DNA from: Paenibacillus sp. EZ-K15
GTDB lineage: Bacteria > Bacillota > Bacilli > Paenibacillales > Paenibacillaceae
DNA length: 64,000 bases
Reading direction: 5' to 3'
Assembly (NCBI RefSeq): GCF_002573715.1
Contig: NZ_PDHM01000012.1
Location: forward strand, 692,791 to 756,790
The translations under genes and the position numbers were made by a program. The notes under the pieces are model-generated. The model searched no databases. It was not told where the DNA came from and worked only from the letters and a program-made list of their open reading frames with translations. Shown here piece by piece: positions 1 through 8,645 of the stretch; the stretch's first letter is position 1; every line of letters starts with the position of its first letter.

Positions 1-211
1 AAGTGCGCGCATATTCATAATCTGAAAGAGTAGTGCGGGCAAGAGCCGGTTGCCCACATCATGAGGCATACGAAAACGTCTGAAGGCGCACAGCATGAAG
101 ATAAACCGCACCCCAGCGGTAGTTTTCTTTACGGTATTCGATGGCGGTGTCTAGTTGGTTTAGGCCTGTTCGATATCTTAAAAAAAACTGGACGGACTTT
201 AAGGGGCAACC
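1..211. other. Upstream stretch with no gene recognised
   Basis: No coding region is convincing here. An open frame starts at 61 but has no ribosome-binding site and its translation matches no family I recognise. A small hairpin (arms 37-42 and 50-55, GGGCAA/TTGCCC) is visible but has no T-run. The stretch precedes the sigma-E-like promoter of spoIVA and is probably intergenic. Confidence 0.4.
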
Positions 212-240
212 GTCATATTTTTGAACCCGGTACATATGAT
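212..240 (+). promoter_or_regulatory. Sigma-E-type promoter for spoIVA
   Basis: GTCATATT at 212-219 and CATATGAT at 233-240 are separated by 13 bases. This resembles the mother-cell sigma-E consensus (-35 ATATT, -10 CATACAnT). A start near 247 would give a leader of about 190 bases. B. subtilis spoIVA is a known sigma-E gene, so position and motif agree. Confidence 0.6.
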
Positions 241-435
241 GTTACTAGTCCAAATGCATGTACGAGTTACGCCGCTTTGCCGTTTCCATCAAAACTCATG
301 GAATACCGGCGGCGGGATGCTGGCGACATTGTAAAGGCTGCTCATCTGTTGCAATGGCTTTGGCTATGAGTGGAACACGAAGCGGATGCTCTTAAAGCAT
401 TTTTCCTTCGGAGTAATTTGAGGAGGGGATCTCTT

Positions 436-1914
436 TTGGAAAAAGTGGACATTTTTAAGGACATTGCCGAACGGACCGGAGGGGACATTTACTTAGGTGT
501 TGTCGGTGCCGTCCGTACGGGAAAATCAACCTTCATCAAGCGGTTTATGGAGACGGTTGTTCTCCCGAACATTACGAACGAGGCGGATCGAGTAAGAGCT
601 GTCGATGAGCTGCCTCAAAGTGCTGCAGGGAAAACAATCATGACAACCGAGCCGAAATTTGTGCCGAACAACGCGGTACAGATCAAAGTTACGGAAGGTC
701 TTGAGGTCAACGTAAGATTAGTGGATTGTGTAGGCTATGCCGTTGAAGGCGCTAAGGGCTACGAGGATGAGAATGGCCCGAGAATGATCTCGACGCCATG
801 GTTCGAAGAGCCGATTCCGTTCCAGGAAGCGGCAGAAATCGGAACCCGTAAAGTCATCCAGGAGCACTCCACACTTGGCGTTGTCGTCACGACAGACGGA
901 AGCATTGCGGAAATTCCGCGAAGCTCTTATGTTGAGGCTGAGGAGCGCGTCATCGAGGAACTAAAGGAAGTCGGCAAGCCATTTGTGGTGGTCATTAACT
1001 CGACACGTCCACGCAGTGAAGAAGCGCTTCAGCTGCGCAATGAGCTGGCTGAGAAATACGACATTCCGGTAATGACACTAAGTGCAGCTACGATGACCGA
1101 AGATGATGTAACCGGTGTTCTTCGTGAAGTATTGTATGAGTTCCCAGTGCATGAAGTGAACGTCAATCTGCCTAGCTGGGTTATGGTGCTTAACGAGAAC
1201 CACTGGCTGCGCAGCAACTATGAGAACTCGGTCAGAGATACCGTGAAGGATATCCGCCGTCTGCGTGACGTGGATCGGGTGGTCAGCCAGTTCATGGATT
1301 ATGACTTCATCAACCATGCTGGACTTAGCGGCATGAATATGGGTCAGGGCGTTGCCGAGATCGATCTCTTCGCACCTGATGAACTGTATGACCGGATCTT
1401 GATGGAGGTTGTGGGTGTCGAGATTCGCGGTAAAGATCATTTGCTGCAGCTGATGCAGGAGTTCTCCCATGCCAAACGGGAATACGACCGCTTCGCTGAA
1501 GCGCTTGAAATGGTTAAAACGACAGGTTACGGTATTGCTGCTCCTTCCCTGGCTGAGATGGCGCTGGATGAGCCTGAGCTTATCCGTCAAGGCACTCGCT
1601 TCGGGGTAAGATTGAAAGCGACCGCGCCTTCCATCCATATGATTCGAGTCGATGTGGAATCCGAGTTCTCGCCGATTATCGGCACAGAGAAGCAGAGCGA
1701 AGAGCTTGTGCGCTATCTGATGCAGGATTTCGAGAACGATCCGATCAAGATTTGGGAATCCGATATATTCGGACGCTCGCTGCACTCGATCGTCCGTGAA
1801 GGCATTCAAGGCAAAATCGCGATGATGCCTGACAATGCGAGATATAAATTGCAAGAAACTTTAGGTCGGATCATCAACGAAGGTTCCGGCGGTTTGATCG
1901 CGATCATTCTTTAA
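436..1914 (+). CDS. spoIVA: Stage IV sporulation protein A (spore coat morphogenetic ATPase)
   Basis: SpoIVA forms the basement layer of the spore coat on the outer forespore membrane; it hydrolyses ATP to polymerise. The 492-residue product matches B. subtilis SpoIVA end to end, starting with the family's EKVDIFKDIAERTGGD. The P-loop GAVRTGKS lies at about residues 24-31 and the C-terminus GSGGLIAIIL is intact. I chose the TTG start at 436 because AGGAGGGG lies at 421-428 and the resulting length equals the B. subtilis protein; the open frame runs further upstream to 370 without another signal. It is followed by a terminator, so it is probably monocistronic and expressed in the mother cell. 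Confidence 0.97.
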   Translation: MEKVDIFKDIAERTGGDIYLGVVGAVRTGKSTFIKRFMETVVLPNITNEADRVRAVDELPQSAAGKTIMTTEPKFVPNNAVQIKVTEGLEVNVRLVDCVGYAVEGAKGYEDENGPRMISTPWFEEPIPFQEAAEIGTRKVIQEHSTLGVVVTTDGSIAEIPRSSYVEAEERVIEELKEVGKPFVVVINSTRPRSEEALQLRNELAEKYDIPVMTLSAATMTEDDVTGVLREVLYEFPVHEVNVNLPSWVMVLNENHWLRSNYENSVRDTVKDIRRLRDVDRVVSQFMDYDFINHAGLSGMNMGQGVAEIDLFAPDELYDRILMEVVGVEIRGKDHLLQLMQEFSHAKREYDRFAEALEMVKTTGYGIAAPSLAEMALDEPELIRQGTRFGVRLKATAPSIHMIRVDVESEFSPIIGTEKQSEELVRYLMQDFENDPIKIWESDIFGRSLHSIVREGIQGKIAMMPDNARYKLQETLGRIINEGSGGLIAIIL

Positions 1915-1941
1915 GTGAGTATCGATAAGGTGTTGAATACG

Positions 1942-1983
1942 CAGTCGCTAACGGGTCTAAAGTCCCGATTAGCGGCTGTTTTT
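1942..1983 (+). terminator. Terminator after spoIVA
   Basis: A long hairpin (about 14 pairs, one bulged A, arms 1942-1955 and 1964-1978) is followed by TTTTT at 1979-1983. Confidence 0.8.
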
Positions 1984-2062
1984 CGTGTTTTCTTTGGTTG
2001 GGCAGAGCAAAACGCTTGAAATTATGAGGTGGCTGTATTACTATAAATTTGTTCCGCGTCAT

Positions 2063-2091
2063 GCATTCTAAACGCGAGATAGGGGTAAAAT
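2063..2091 (+). promoter_or_regulatory. Possible forespore (sigma-F/G class) promoter of hbs
   Basis: GCATT at 2063-2067 and GGGTAAAAT at 2083-2091 are spaced by exactly 15 bases, matching the sigma-F pattern GYATA-N15-GGnnAnAnT except for the last -35 base. A TATAAT at 2105-2110 could be the -10 of a vegetative start but has no clear -35 box. Assignment is inference from pattern only. Confidence 0.4.
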
Positions 2092-2173
2092 ACCCGATTG
2101 CACGTATAATTTGCGGTAAAACGGAAACAGTGAATAGCAAGTGGAGCACATTCCTTGTTGGGGAGGTGAAAGA

Positions 2174-2446
2174 ATGAATAAATCGGATCTGATTACACAA
2201 GTAGCTGAATCTACTGAGCTTTCTAAGAAGGATGCAACTAAAGCGGTTGATGCCGTTTTCGATGCAATCTCCGAAGCGTTGCAAAGTGGAGACAAGGTAC
2301 AGCTGGTCGGCTTTGGCAACTTCGAGGTTCGCGAGCGTTCCGCACGGAAAGGCCGCAACCCGCAAACAGGTGAAGAAATCGAAATCCCTGCGAGCAAAAT
2401 TCCTGCATTTAAACCTGGTAAAGCGCTCAAAGACGGAATCAAATAA
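2174..2446 (+). CDS. hbs: HU-type nucleoid protein HBsu
   Basis: HU is the small histone-like dimer that bends and compacts DNA. The 90-residue product has the standard HU length, the N-terminal helices ([12 protein letters not shown]), the signature [18 protein letters not shown] at about 46-63 and the DNA-gripping beta-arm around 60-72. The start at 2174 is set by GGGAGGTGAAAG at 2161-2172; the frame is open upstream to 2141 but no family member has that extension. It lies between spoIVA and mtrB as in Bacillus, except that folE (mtrA) is missing, and ends at its own terminator. Confidence 0.97.
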   Translation: MNKSDLITQVAESTELSKKDATKAVDAVFDAISEALQSGDKVQLVGFGNFEVRERSARKGRNPQTGEEIEIPASKIPAFKPGKALKDGIK

Positions 2447-2474
2447 AGATTTCTACATATTACCTAAGAGCACA

Positions 2475-2505
2475 GGTCGTGAATTCGTTCACGGCCTTTT
2501 CTTTT
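2475..2505 (+). terminator. Terminator after hbs
   Basis: Stem 2475-2483 with 2488-2496 around a TTCG loop, followed by a T-rich tail TTTTCTTTT. Confidence 0.85.
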
Positions 2506-2530
2506 AGCTTACGGTGAGGAGGTCTGAACA

Positions 2531-2755
2531 ATGGAGAACGTTCAAAACGGGGATTATTTTATCGTTAAAGCGCTGGACCATGGCGTGCAGGTGATTGGCC
2601 TTACCCGCGGTCAGGACACCCGGTTTCATCATACCGAGAAGCTGGACAAAGGCGAGGTCATCATCGCCCAGTTCACGGATCATACATCTGCGGTCAAAAT
2701 CCGCGGCAAAGCTGAGGTCATGACCAAACACGGGAAGATTGAATCCGGCATCTGA
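2531..2755 (+). CDS. mtrB: Trp RNA-binding attenuation protein TRAP
   Basis: TRAP is an 11-mer ring that, when loaded with tryptophan, wraps leader RNA carrying GAG/UAG triplets and stops trp expression. The 74-residue product carries the family core [19 protein letters not shown] (about 19-37) and [14 protein letters not shown], followed by KIRGKAEV with the RNA-contacting KxR residues. GAGGAGG at 2516-2522 sets the start. Its target site is visible in this window at 13886-13945. In B. subtilis mtrB sits behind folE (mtrA); here folE is absent and mtrB lies alone between two terminators. Confidence 0.96.
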   Translation: MENVQNGDYFIVKALDHGVQVIGLTRGQDTRFHHTEKLDKGEVIIAQFTDHTSAVKIRGKAEVMTKHGKIESGI

Positions 2756-2775
2756 TTAGACTTATCATCTTGGCT

Positions 2776-2804
2776 AAGCCCCACCAAATTGGTGGGGCTT
2801 TTTT
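2776..2804 (+). terminator. Terminator after mtrB
   Basis: AAGCCCCACCAA and TTGGTGGGGCTT form a near-perfect hairpin ending in six Ts. Confidence 0.95.
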
Positions 2805-2857
2805 ATGTTTGATGTTTCCGTGGATAGATTGTGTGGTAACCAATTGTTAAAGGACCC

Positions 2858-2886
2858 TTGTTGGATTCGCGAACGTTGTATATACT
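2858..2886 (+). promoter_or_regulatory. Sigma-A promoter of the DoxX-like gene
   Basis: TTGTTG (2858-2863) and TATACT (2881-2886) are separated by 17 bases, right upstream of the gene starting near 2913-2928. Confidence 0.6.
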
Positions 2887-2927
2887 AGCGGAATGAATAA
2901 AAATACGAAAGGATGTTTAAAGAAATC

Positions 2928-3500
2928 ATGGCAAAGCAATTTAGAGAGGGACAATATGTGGTGGTCCCTGAAAATCCGGTATCCCTGTTTCTGTTCAGCA
3001 GTACTCGCTCCGGCTGGATTTGGCTGCTCGTGAGGCTGTATCTCGGTTATTCCTGGTTAACGTCGGGACTGAAAAAGCTGACGGCGGAAGCCTGGACGGG
3101 AAGCGAAGCCGGCGCGGCCATTCAGGGGTTTGTCGGGGGAGCGCTGGCTAAGGCGGAAGAGGGGAAGGACGTCACCGGATGGTATGCTTCTTTTCTCGAA
3201 GGGTTCGTGCTTCCCAACGCCAAGCTGTTTTCGTATATGGTGTCCTTCGGCGAGGTGTTGGTCGGACTCGGGCTGATTTTGGGTCTGCTGACGGGCATTG
3301 CCGCGTTTTTCGGCGGATTAATGAATGCCAGCTTTTTATTCGCGGGCACGGTAAGCTCCAATCCGTTATTCTTTATATTGGCCACATGGCTGGTAATGGC
3401 CTGGAAAGTGGCGGGCTGGTATGGTCTGGACCGCTGGGCGCTGCCGCTGCTGGGTACGCCTTGGAGCCGCAGGCGCAAGGATCAGGACATTCCGGAATAA
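2928..3500 (+). CDS. DoxX-family membrane protein
   Basis: About 190 residues with four hydrophobic segments; WIWLLVRLYLGYSWLTSGLKKL near the N-terminus and the glycine-rich FGEVLVGLGLILGLLTG stretch are typical of DoxX-family (thiosulfate:quinone oxidoreductase-like) proteins. The C-terminus is basic (RRRKDQ), probably cytoplasmic. The start is uncertain: ATG 2913 touches AAAGG with no spacing, and ATG 2928 lies 15 bases after it; I list the second because AKQFREGQ looks like a natural N-terminus. Its substrate is unknown; the proximity to quinone-tail genes suggests membrane redox chemistry, which is inference. Confidence 0.75.
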   Translation: MAKQFREGQYVVVPENPVSLFLFSSTRSGWIWLLVRLYLGYSWLTSGLKKLTAEAWTGSEAGAAIQGFVGGALAKAEEGKDVTGWYASFLEGFVLPNAKLFSYMVSFGEVLVGLGLILGLLTGIAAFFGGLMNASFLFAGTVSSNPLFFILATWLVMAWKVAGWYGLDRWALPLLGTPWSRRRKDQDIPE

Positions 3501-3538
3501 ATTTGATTTTGCTCTAAAAGTAACATTCGTCACTTTTG

Positions 3539-3561
3539 CAAACGCGTTTGTCAAGTACAAT
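3539..3561 (+). promoter_or_regulatory. Palindromic operator and -10 box before the MenA-like gene
   Basis: A perfect 12-base palindrome CAAACGCGTTTG (3539-3550) lies just before TACAAT (3556-3561). It would cover the promoter spacer, a usual repressor position. The CG centre resembles LacI-family operators, but the cre consensus is not met. No good -35 box is visible. Confidence 0.35.
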
Positions 3562-3628
3562 TCCAACAGACCGCGGCCATGAAATCCTTTAATCTGAAAT
3601 CAGATCAATTGGATAAAGGATGATGGTC

Positions 3629-4591
3629 ATGGGAATCCGAGCTTTTTTTAAACTGGTGGAAATTCAGACAAAGGTAGCCAGCATGATTCCGTTTCTGTTC
3701 GGAACTTTGTATGCACTGTTTCGTTTTCAGCAGTTCGATGGGTATCATTTTGCCCTGATGCTCGCATCATTGCTGTCGTTTGATATGGCAACGACGGCGA
3801 TCAATAACTATTACGATTATAAAAAAGCGATTAAAAAGAACGGCTTCGGTTACGAGGAGCACAATGCCATTGTACGTTATAATCTTAAGGAGCCTGCGGT
3901 GGTGTCCGCCATCATCTTGCTGCTCTTGACAGCCATTGGTGCGGGGATCGCGCTATTCCTGTCTACGGGCTGGTTGATCCTGCTGCTCGGGGGAATGTCT
4001 TTTGCCGTAGGGATATTATATTCGTTCGGACCGATTCCGATCTCGCGGATGCCGCTAGGCGAGCTGTTCTCCGGATTGTTCATGGGATTTGTCATTATAT
4101 TTATTTCGGCTTGGATCCATTCGGAAGGCAGCCATCTGGCGGTTTTGGACCTGCACGGCAGCGTTCTGTCCCTTCAGGTGAACCTTCCTGAGGTACTGCT
4201 GCTGCTGGTGGTATCACTGCCGGCCATCCTTGGGATTGCCAACATCATGTTGGCCAACAACATCTGCGACATGGATGAGGATATGGAGAACAAGCGGTAT
4301 ACACTGCCGGTATATATAGGATTCAGACCTTCTCTAAAGCTGTTCCGAATTCTGTATTGCCTTGCTTATCTGGACCTGGCGGCTCTTCTCCTGATGAAGG
4401 TGCATCCCGTGTTAGTGCTTCTGGTGTTTGTCACCCTTGTCCCGATTTATAAAAAAAGCGCCGTTTTCACCGCCCATCCTTCCAAAGAGAAGACATTTGT
4501 GATAGCGGTGCAAAATTTCGTGCTCATGAATCTGGCGCGGATCGCCGCGCTGGGGGTAGCAGTGGTATTGACTTCTCGACCCTTTTTCTAA
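3629..4591 (+). CDS. UbiA-superfamily prenyltransferase, MenA-like
   Basis: A 320-residue polytopic protein of the UbiA superfamily, which transfers polyprenyl chains from their diphosphate to aromatic rings. The two aspartate-rich motifs are present in variant form: NNYYDYKKA (about 60) and NNICDMDEDMENKRYTLP (about 212). The GELFSGLFMG block resembles B. subtilis MenA (dihydroxynaphthoate prenyltransferase). The start at 3629 is eight bases after AAAGGA; ATGs at 3620 and 3623 are too close to it. It stands alone between a palindromic operator and a terminator. A second UbiA-family gene lies 2.4 kb downstream, so which one serves menaquinone cannot be decided here. Confidence 0.8.
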   Translation: MGIRAFFKLVEIQTKVASMIPFLFGTLYALFRFQQFDGYHFALMLASLLSFDMATTAINNYYDYKKAIKKNGFGYEEHNAIVRYNLKEPAVVSAIILLLLTAIGAGIALFLSTGWLILLLGGMSFAVGILYSFGPIPISRMPLGELFSGLFMGFVIIFISAWIHSEGSHLAVLDLHGSVLSLQVNLPEVLLLLVVSLPAILGIANIMLANNICDMDEDMENKRYTLPVYIGFRPSLKLFRILYCLAYLDLAALLLMKVHPVLVLLVFVTLVPIYKKSAVFTAHPSKEKTFVIAVQNFVLMNLARIAALGVAVVLTSRPFF

Positions 4592-4615
4592 ACCGAATAC
4601 GGTTTGTTTTACCTG

Positions 4616-4639
4616 AAGCAGGCATAGCCTGCTTTTTTT
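4616..4639 (+). terminator. Terminator after the MenA-like gene
   Basis: AAGCAGGC and GCCTGCTT with an ATA loop, then seven Ts. Confidence 0.9.
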
Positions 4640-4704
4640 CTTTATACAATGAGGTATGGACTAATGAGGACCGGAAGAAACTAGGAAAAGAGGAGGTTTA
4701 GGAT

Positions 4705-5247
4705 ATGAAGCACTGGCAATCTGTACGAGCCGTACTCCTACCCGCGGCGATTGCATTCATCATGCTCGCACTGTTAATGGGGCTTCAATCGCAAGCCCGT
4801 TATAAGGTCGGCGCTGTGACCGCGGCGATACCCTATCACAGCCGCGAATTAAGCGATGCCGGATTAGTGGACTCCCTAAAGAATCTTCCTCTTCATCTGA
4901 AAATAAGCCGGGCAGATTATGATGAAGGCGCGTTGACGCTGGATATCAAATTGAGCGACCCCGCGGAGACGGCTGCCGAGGTTTATGTAGATATCGCCAG
5001 CATTATGTCCTTTGCGTTCGAAGGAACGGATAATGTGCAGCAGTTGTATCTAAGAGTAGTAGCCATCGATCGTTGGGGAGGGAAGCGGTATATGCTGCTG
5101 GCTTCGAATATGAGCAAGGATACCTGGGACTCACGCTATGCAGAAGCTCTAACCCAACTTGAGAACGGCGATGTTCCGCCATCTATTGCTGCCGCTCTTA
5201 ACCTAACGTTTACGAATCTTTGGCTAAAGCAGTTCAGCAGCCCATGA
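4705..5247 (+). CDS. Membrane-anchored protein of unknown function
   Basis: 180 residues with one N-terminal hydrophobic segment (about 9-27: LLPAAIAFIMLALLMGL) and a hydrophilic remainder that is probably outside the membrane. No lipobox cysteine and no family I recognise. GAGGAGG precedes the ATG. It sits directly upstream of the hepS operon. The stop codon overlaps the start of the 15-mer GATAGGGGTAAAATA (5246-5260), also found before hbs. Confidence 0.8.
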   Translation: MKHWQSVRAVLLPAAIAFIMLALLMGLQSQARYKVGAVTAAIPYHSRELSDAGLVDSLKNLPLHLKISRADYDEGALTLDIKLSDPAETAAEVYVDIASIMSFAFEGTDNVQQLYLRVVAIDRWGGKRYMLLASNMSKDTWDSRYAEALTQLENGDVPPSIAAALNLTFTNLWLKQFSSP

Positions 5248-5294
5248 TAGGGGTAAAATAGTAAGTGACAGGGCATGTACGTGTCTTGAACATG

Positions 5295-5303
5295 TGTTAT
5301 AAT
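5295..5303 (+). promoter_or_regulatory. Extended -10 promoter of the hepS operon
   Basis: TGTTATAAT (TG at 5295-5296, TATAAT 5298-5303) is a consensus extended -10 element 57 bases before hepS. No convincing -35 box, as is common for extended -10 promoters. Confidence 0.5.
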
Positions 5304-5359
5304 AGATTGGATTGTGAGCTCAATTGGACAAAAGAACATCAAGTGCACGGAGGCTGAGA

Positions 5360-6220
5360 ATGAAATCGTATCGCGTACCAGAACTGGCAGAGAAATATTT
5401 AAATTATGATATGATTCAAAACCACACGGAACTTCCGAATTTTCCGGATGCCCGTGTTCATTTGCTATACATATTTTTAAAGGATTCGGGACGAAATCTT
5501 GCCGGTCATGAAGAATTGTACGCACTGGTTACCTCACTGGTTCAAGTGGGACTCGATACGCATGAGAGCATCGACGTTACGGAGGGCAATCAAGGAGAGG
5601 CGATGATGCGATCCCGGCAGTTAAAAGTGCTTGCAGGGGATTACTTCAGCAGTCGTTTTTATCAACTCCTTGCCTTAAAGGGCGAAATTGCTGTCATCTC
5701 GCTTCTTAGCAAGGCTGTTAGCGATGTGAACGTGTTGAAGATGAGATTGTACGGCAAAATGAAAAAAACGCTGCTGCCTTCTGAAGAATATCTACGGCTA
5801 ACGGTACAGCTGAATATGCAGCTGTTTCTTTCTTTTACTCCGCTGCTTGAGAAGTCCGTACAAGAAACATGGGAGAAGCTGCTCAAGGAATTTACGGAAT
5901 GTGAAACACTTGTGAGGGAGATGGAACGCTGTGTGACGCCTGAAATTGGCAGATGCGGTTACGTGTACTGGCATCTGATCGAATCGGGGAGCGACGAGGA
6001 ACGGAAAATGCTGGTTGGCAAGAAGACGGATATGAAGGACTGGAGGAAGTTGATCCTGAAGCACAAGGTTTCGGAGAAGCTGCTGGACAAGCTGCGCGAA
6101 TCCGTTAATGCCGTACAGCTGCTGCTGGCAAGCCGTGTAGGAGAGAGCCCGTACGCCGGTATGCTGGACCCGTTCCTGAAACGGCTCAGCACGTATAGGT
6201 CCGTCGTTAGTGAAGGGTAG
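5360..6220 (+). CDS. hepS: Heptaprenyl diphosphate synthase component I
   Basis: HepS is the non-catalytic subunit that with HepT makes the C35 side-chain precursor of menaquinone-7. The 286-residue product shows the component-I features GDYFSSRFYQLLA (about 93-105) and DVNVLKMRLYGKMKK, and lacks the DDxxD metal-binding motifs, as expected for this subunit. The ATG at 5360 follows CGGAGG; the longer open frame from 5324 lacks a site. It heads hepS-menG-ubiA-ubiX with tight spacing, with the catalytic partner hepT at 8646. Confidence 0.9.
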   Translation: MKSYRVPELAEKYLNYDMIQNHTELPNFPDARVHLLYIFLKDSGRNLAGHEELYALVTSLVQVGLDTHESIDVTEGNQGEAMMRSRQLKVLAGDYFSSRFYQLLALKGEIAVISLLSKAVSDVNVLKMRLYGKMKKTLLPSEEYLRLTVQLNMQLFLSFTPLLEKSVQETWEKLLKEFTECETLVREMERCVTPEIGRCGYVYWHLIESGSDEERKMLVGKKTDMKDWRKLILKHKVSEKLLDKLRESVNAVQLLLASRVGESPYAGMLDPFLKRLSTYRSVVSEG

Positions 6221-6229
6221 GGGGATGCT

Positions 6230-6988
6230 GTGGATAATCAAACAACGAAGTTAGACATGAATAAGCATGATGGCAAAAATCCGAAAGAGCAATACGTCCA
6301 CTCCGTCTTTGAAAGCATTTCGGGAAAATATGATATTATGAATGATATTCTGAGCTTTCGAAGACATAAAGCCTGGCGCAAGTTTACGATGAAAAAGATG
6401 AACATGCGCCAAGGCGATACAGCTATCGATTTATGCTGTGGTACTTGTGACTGGACGATCAGTATGGCCCAGGCAAGTGAATCAGGACACATAGTCGGAC
6501 TCGATTTCAGTGAGGGGATGCTGAATGTCGGCCGGGGGAAGGTTGCCAAACAGGGGCTGGACCAACAGATAGATCTGATTCAGGGAAACGCCATGAGCCT
6601 GCCGTTCGAAGACAATCAGTTCGATTACGCGACGATCGGTTTCGGTCTTCGCAATGTGCCGGATTACATGCAGGTTCTGCATGAGATGAAACGCGTGGTT
6701 AAGCCTGGCGGGATGGTTGTATGTTTGGAATTGTCCAAGCCGACTTGGCAGCCGTTCAAAGGCATTTATTATTTCTACTTTCAACAAGTGCTGCCTCGGA
6801 TGGGGAAACTGGTAGCCAAGCGTTACGAGCAGTATAAGTGGCTGCCGGAATCGCTGGCTTTGTTCCCAGGACGAGAGGAGCTTGCCGAAGCTTTCCGTCA
6901 GACCGGACTTAAACAGGTTCAGGCCTATCCCTTGACTGGTGGCATAGCAGCCTTACATATTGGGATCAAGGAGAATCTGGATGTTTAA
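6230..6988 (+). CDS. menG: Demethylmenaquinone methyltransferase
   Basis: MenG (UbiE family) adds the final methyl group to demethylmenaquinone. The 252-residue protein has the family start [20 protein letters not shown], the SAM site [10 protein letters not shown] (about 66-75; usual form is DxCCGTGDW, here Cys replaces Gly) and the UbiE signature GFGLRNVPD (about 139). A GTG start at 6230 follows GGGTAGGGGG. Its end overlaps the next gene by eight bases, indicating one transcript. Confidence 0.95.
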   Translation: MDNQTTKLDMNKHDGKNPKEQYVHSVFESISGKYDIMNDILSFRRHKAWRKFTMKKMNMRQGDTAIDLCCGTCDWTISMAQASESGHIVGLDFSEGMLNVGRGKVAKQGLDQQIDLIQGNAMSLPFEDNQFDYATIGFGLRNVPDYMQVLHEMKRVVKPGGMVVCLELSKPTWQPFKGIYYFYFQQVLPRMGKLVAKRYEQYKWLPESLALFPGREELAEAFRQTGLKQVQAYPLTGGIAALHIGIKENLDV

Positions 6989-7853
6989 GAAAATAGGAAC
7001 TTATCTTGAAATGATTAAAGTGGAGCATACACTGTTTGCTCTGCCTTTCGCTTTTATGGGGGCGATTCTAGGATCGGCCGTTGTGTTTGACCAATTACCA
7101 TCCTGGGGAGATATCGGCTGGATCTTTCTTGCCATGTTCGGCGCACGCAGCGCAGCCTTCGGATTGAATCGGCTCACGGACCAGCATATCGATGCCAAGA
7201 ACCCCCGCACCGTAAATCGCGCCATTCCGGCAGGGCTGCTGAAGCCGCTGGAAGTTATCTTATTCATTATTCTGTCTTTCGCGGTGTTTTTCTGGGCCAC
7301 TTACATGCTGGATCCATTTGCTTTCCGTTTGCTGCCTATTGCTATTTTTATGCTTATTATTTATTCATACACCAAACGGTTTACTTGGCTTTGCCATCTG
7401 GTGCTCGGGCTTACAACAGCGTTGGCTCCGCTTGGCGGATGGGTTGCGGTAACCGGTCAAATCGACTGGAAGGCCATTGTGTTCTATATCGCGCTTGCGT
7501 TCTGGACGGCGGGATTTGATATTGTTTACGCTTGCCAGGATGAGAAGTTTGATGCTACAGAAAAGCTGTATTCGATTCCATCCCGGTTCGGCTTGCATAA
7601 AGCATTGTGGTTCGCACGCGGATTTCACGTTGTAACAGCCATCGGTTTTATCGTTCTTTTCTTTGCCACACCGGTTGGCTGGTGGTATTTGATCGGCATG
7701 ATCATCGCCTGCGGAATTTTGTTCTATCAGCATTACATCTTGTCGCCTAACGATATGAGCCGTCTGCAAACTGCCTTTTTTACGATGAACAGTACACTGA
7801 GCATCATCCTATTTGTATTCACTTTAATTGATTTGGTGGTGCGGTATATCTGA
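6981..7853 (+). CDS. UbiA-family aromatic prenyltransferase (UbiA/MqnP type)
   Basis: 290 residues with about eight membrane segments. The first motif [18 protein letters not shown] (about 69-86) and the second [13 protein letters not shown] are of the 4-hydroxybenzoate prenyltransferase type, also used by MqnP of the futalosine menaquinone route. The ATG at 6981 lies inside the end of menG. The next gene is a flavin prenyltransferase of the UbiX family; a UbiA-UbiX pair is what a futalosine-type (or ubiquinone-like) ring pathway needs, but no mqnA/C/D/E is seen in the window. The name mqnP is therefore only a possibility. Confidence 0.85.
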   Translation: MFKKIGTYLEMIKVEHTLFALPFAFMGAILGSAVVFDQLPSWGDIGWIFLAMFGARSAAFGLNRLTDQHIDAKNPRTVNRAIPAGLLKPLEVILFIILSFAVFFWATYMLDPFAFRLLPIAIFMLIIYSYTKRFTWLCHLVLGLTTALAPLGGWVAVTGQIDWKAIVFYIALAFWTAGFDIVYACQDEKFDATEKLYSIPSRFGLHKALWFARGFHVVTAIGFIVLFFATPVGWWYLIGMIIACGILFYQHYILSPNDMSRLQTAFFTMNSTLSIILFVFTLIDLVVRYI

Positions 7854-8455
7854 TGAAATCCATGCGCAGAAAAAGCTGGGTTGTCGGTATTACGGGAGCC
7901 AGCGGCAGCATCTACGGTGTTCGCCTTACCGAGAGCCTGCTCTCGCTGGGATATGATGTGCATTTGATCATTTCCAATGCGGGGTGGCGTGTCCTGAAGG
8001 AGGAAATGGGCTTTCAGGCAGGCAACCGCGAAGAAGTGCTGGCCGAGAAATTCGGCGGATACGAGGGGAGTGTGATGTACCATCCGATCTCCGACATTGG
8101 GGCCACGATCGCCAGTGGATCTTTCCTGGTGGAAGGCATGATCATCATGCCATGCTCCATGGGGACATTATCCTCAGTGGCACACGGATCTTCCGACAAT
8201 CTGATGGGACGCGCCGCGGATGTGATGATGAAAGAAGGCCGTCCTCTGGTGCTTGTCCCGAGAGAGACGCCTCTGCATGCCATTCACCTGGAGAACATGC
8301 TGACGCTGGCCAAGCTTGGCGTCAAAATCATTCCCGCAATGCCCGCGTTCTATTACGGACCGAAGACCATTGATGATGTCGTGAATTTTCTGGTCGGCAA
8401 GGTATTGGACAGCTTGCGCATCGAACATCAACTGTATACGAGATGGGGAGACTAG
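7853..8455 (+). CDS. ubiX: UbiX-family flavin prenyltransferase
   Basis: UbiX makes prenylated FMN, the cofactor of UbiD-type decarboxylases. The 200-residue product has the FMN-binding start VVGITGASGSIYGVRL (about 10-25), the MPCSMGTLSSVAHG loop (about 99-112) and the RETPLHAIHLENM block (about 139). Its ATG overlaps the upstream stop (TGATG at 7851-7855), implying translational coupling with the UbiA gene; an alternative start is ATG 7862. No UbiD-type partner lies in the window. Confidence 0.92.
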   Translation: MKSMRRKSWVVGITGASGSIYGVRLTESLLSLGYDVHLIISNAGWRVLKEEMGFQAGNREEVLAEKFGGYEGSVMYHPISDIGATIASGSFLVEGMIIMPCSMGTLSSVAHGSSDNLMGRAADVMMKEGRPLVLVPRETPLHAIHLENMLTLAKLGVKIIPAMPAFYYGPKTIDDVVNFLVGKVLDSLRIEHQLYTRWGD

Positions 8456-8645
8456 CAGGCCCGGGGTGCATCGAAGGCGTTAGCGGCTGTTGAAATGACG
8501 ACTCTACGAACCTGTGCTGCGATTTTGACGAACGACAACAGGAAGGGTTAAGCTTATATTTCAAGTCGTAGATCAACTTGGCTTGCTAAGATCGCAAGGT
8601 AGTGCCGGAGTTATGGAATGAGAATCTAAGCATATGGGTGAAAAG

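Noticed and set aside
61..369. 102-codon open frame before spoIVA
   Set aside because: No ribosome-binding site, odd composition, no recognisable family; lies in the promoter and leader region of spoIVA.
1078..1854. 258-codon minus-strand frame across spoIVA
   Set aside because: Shadow of a clearly coding plus-strand gene; no start signal. Similar antisense frames across hepT, aroC, trpA, panB, dinG and asnS were dropped for the same reason.
8456..8645. Gap between ubiX and hepT as a remnant of mqnA
   Set aside because: None of its frames shows MqnA motifs; I see no gene or clear structure there.
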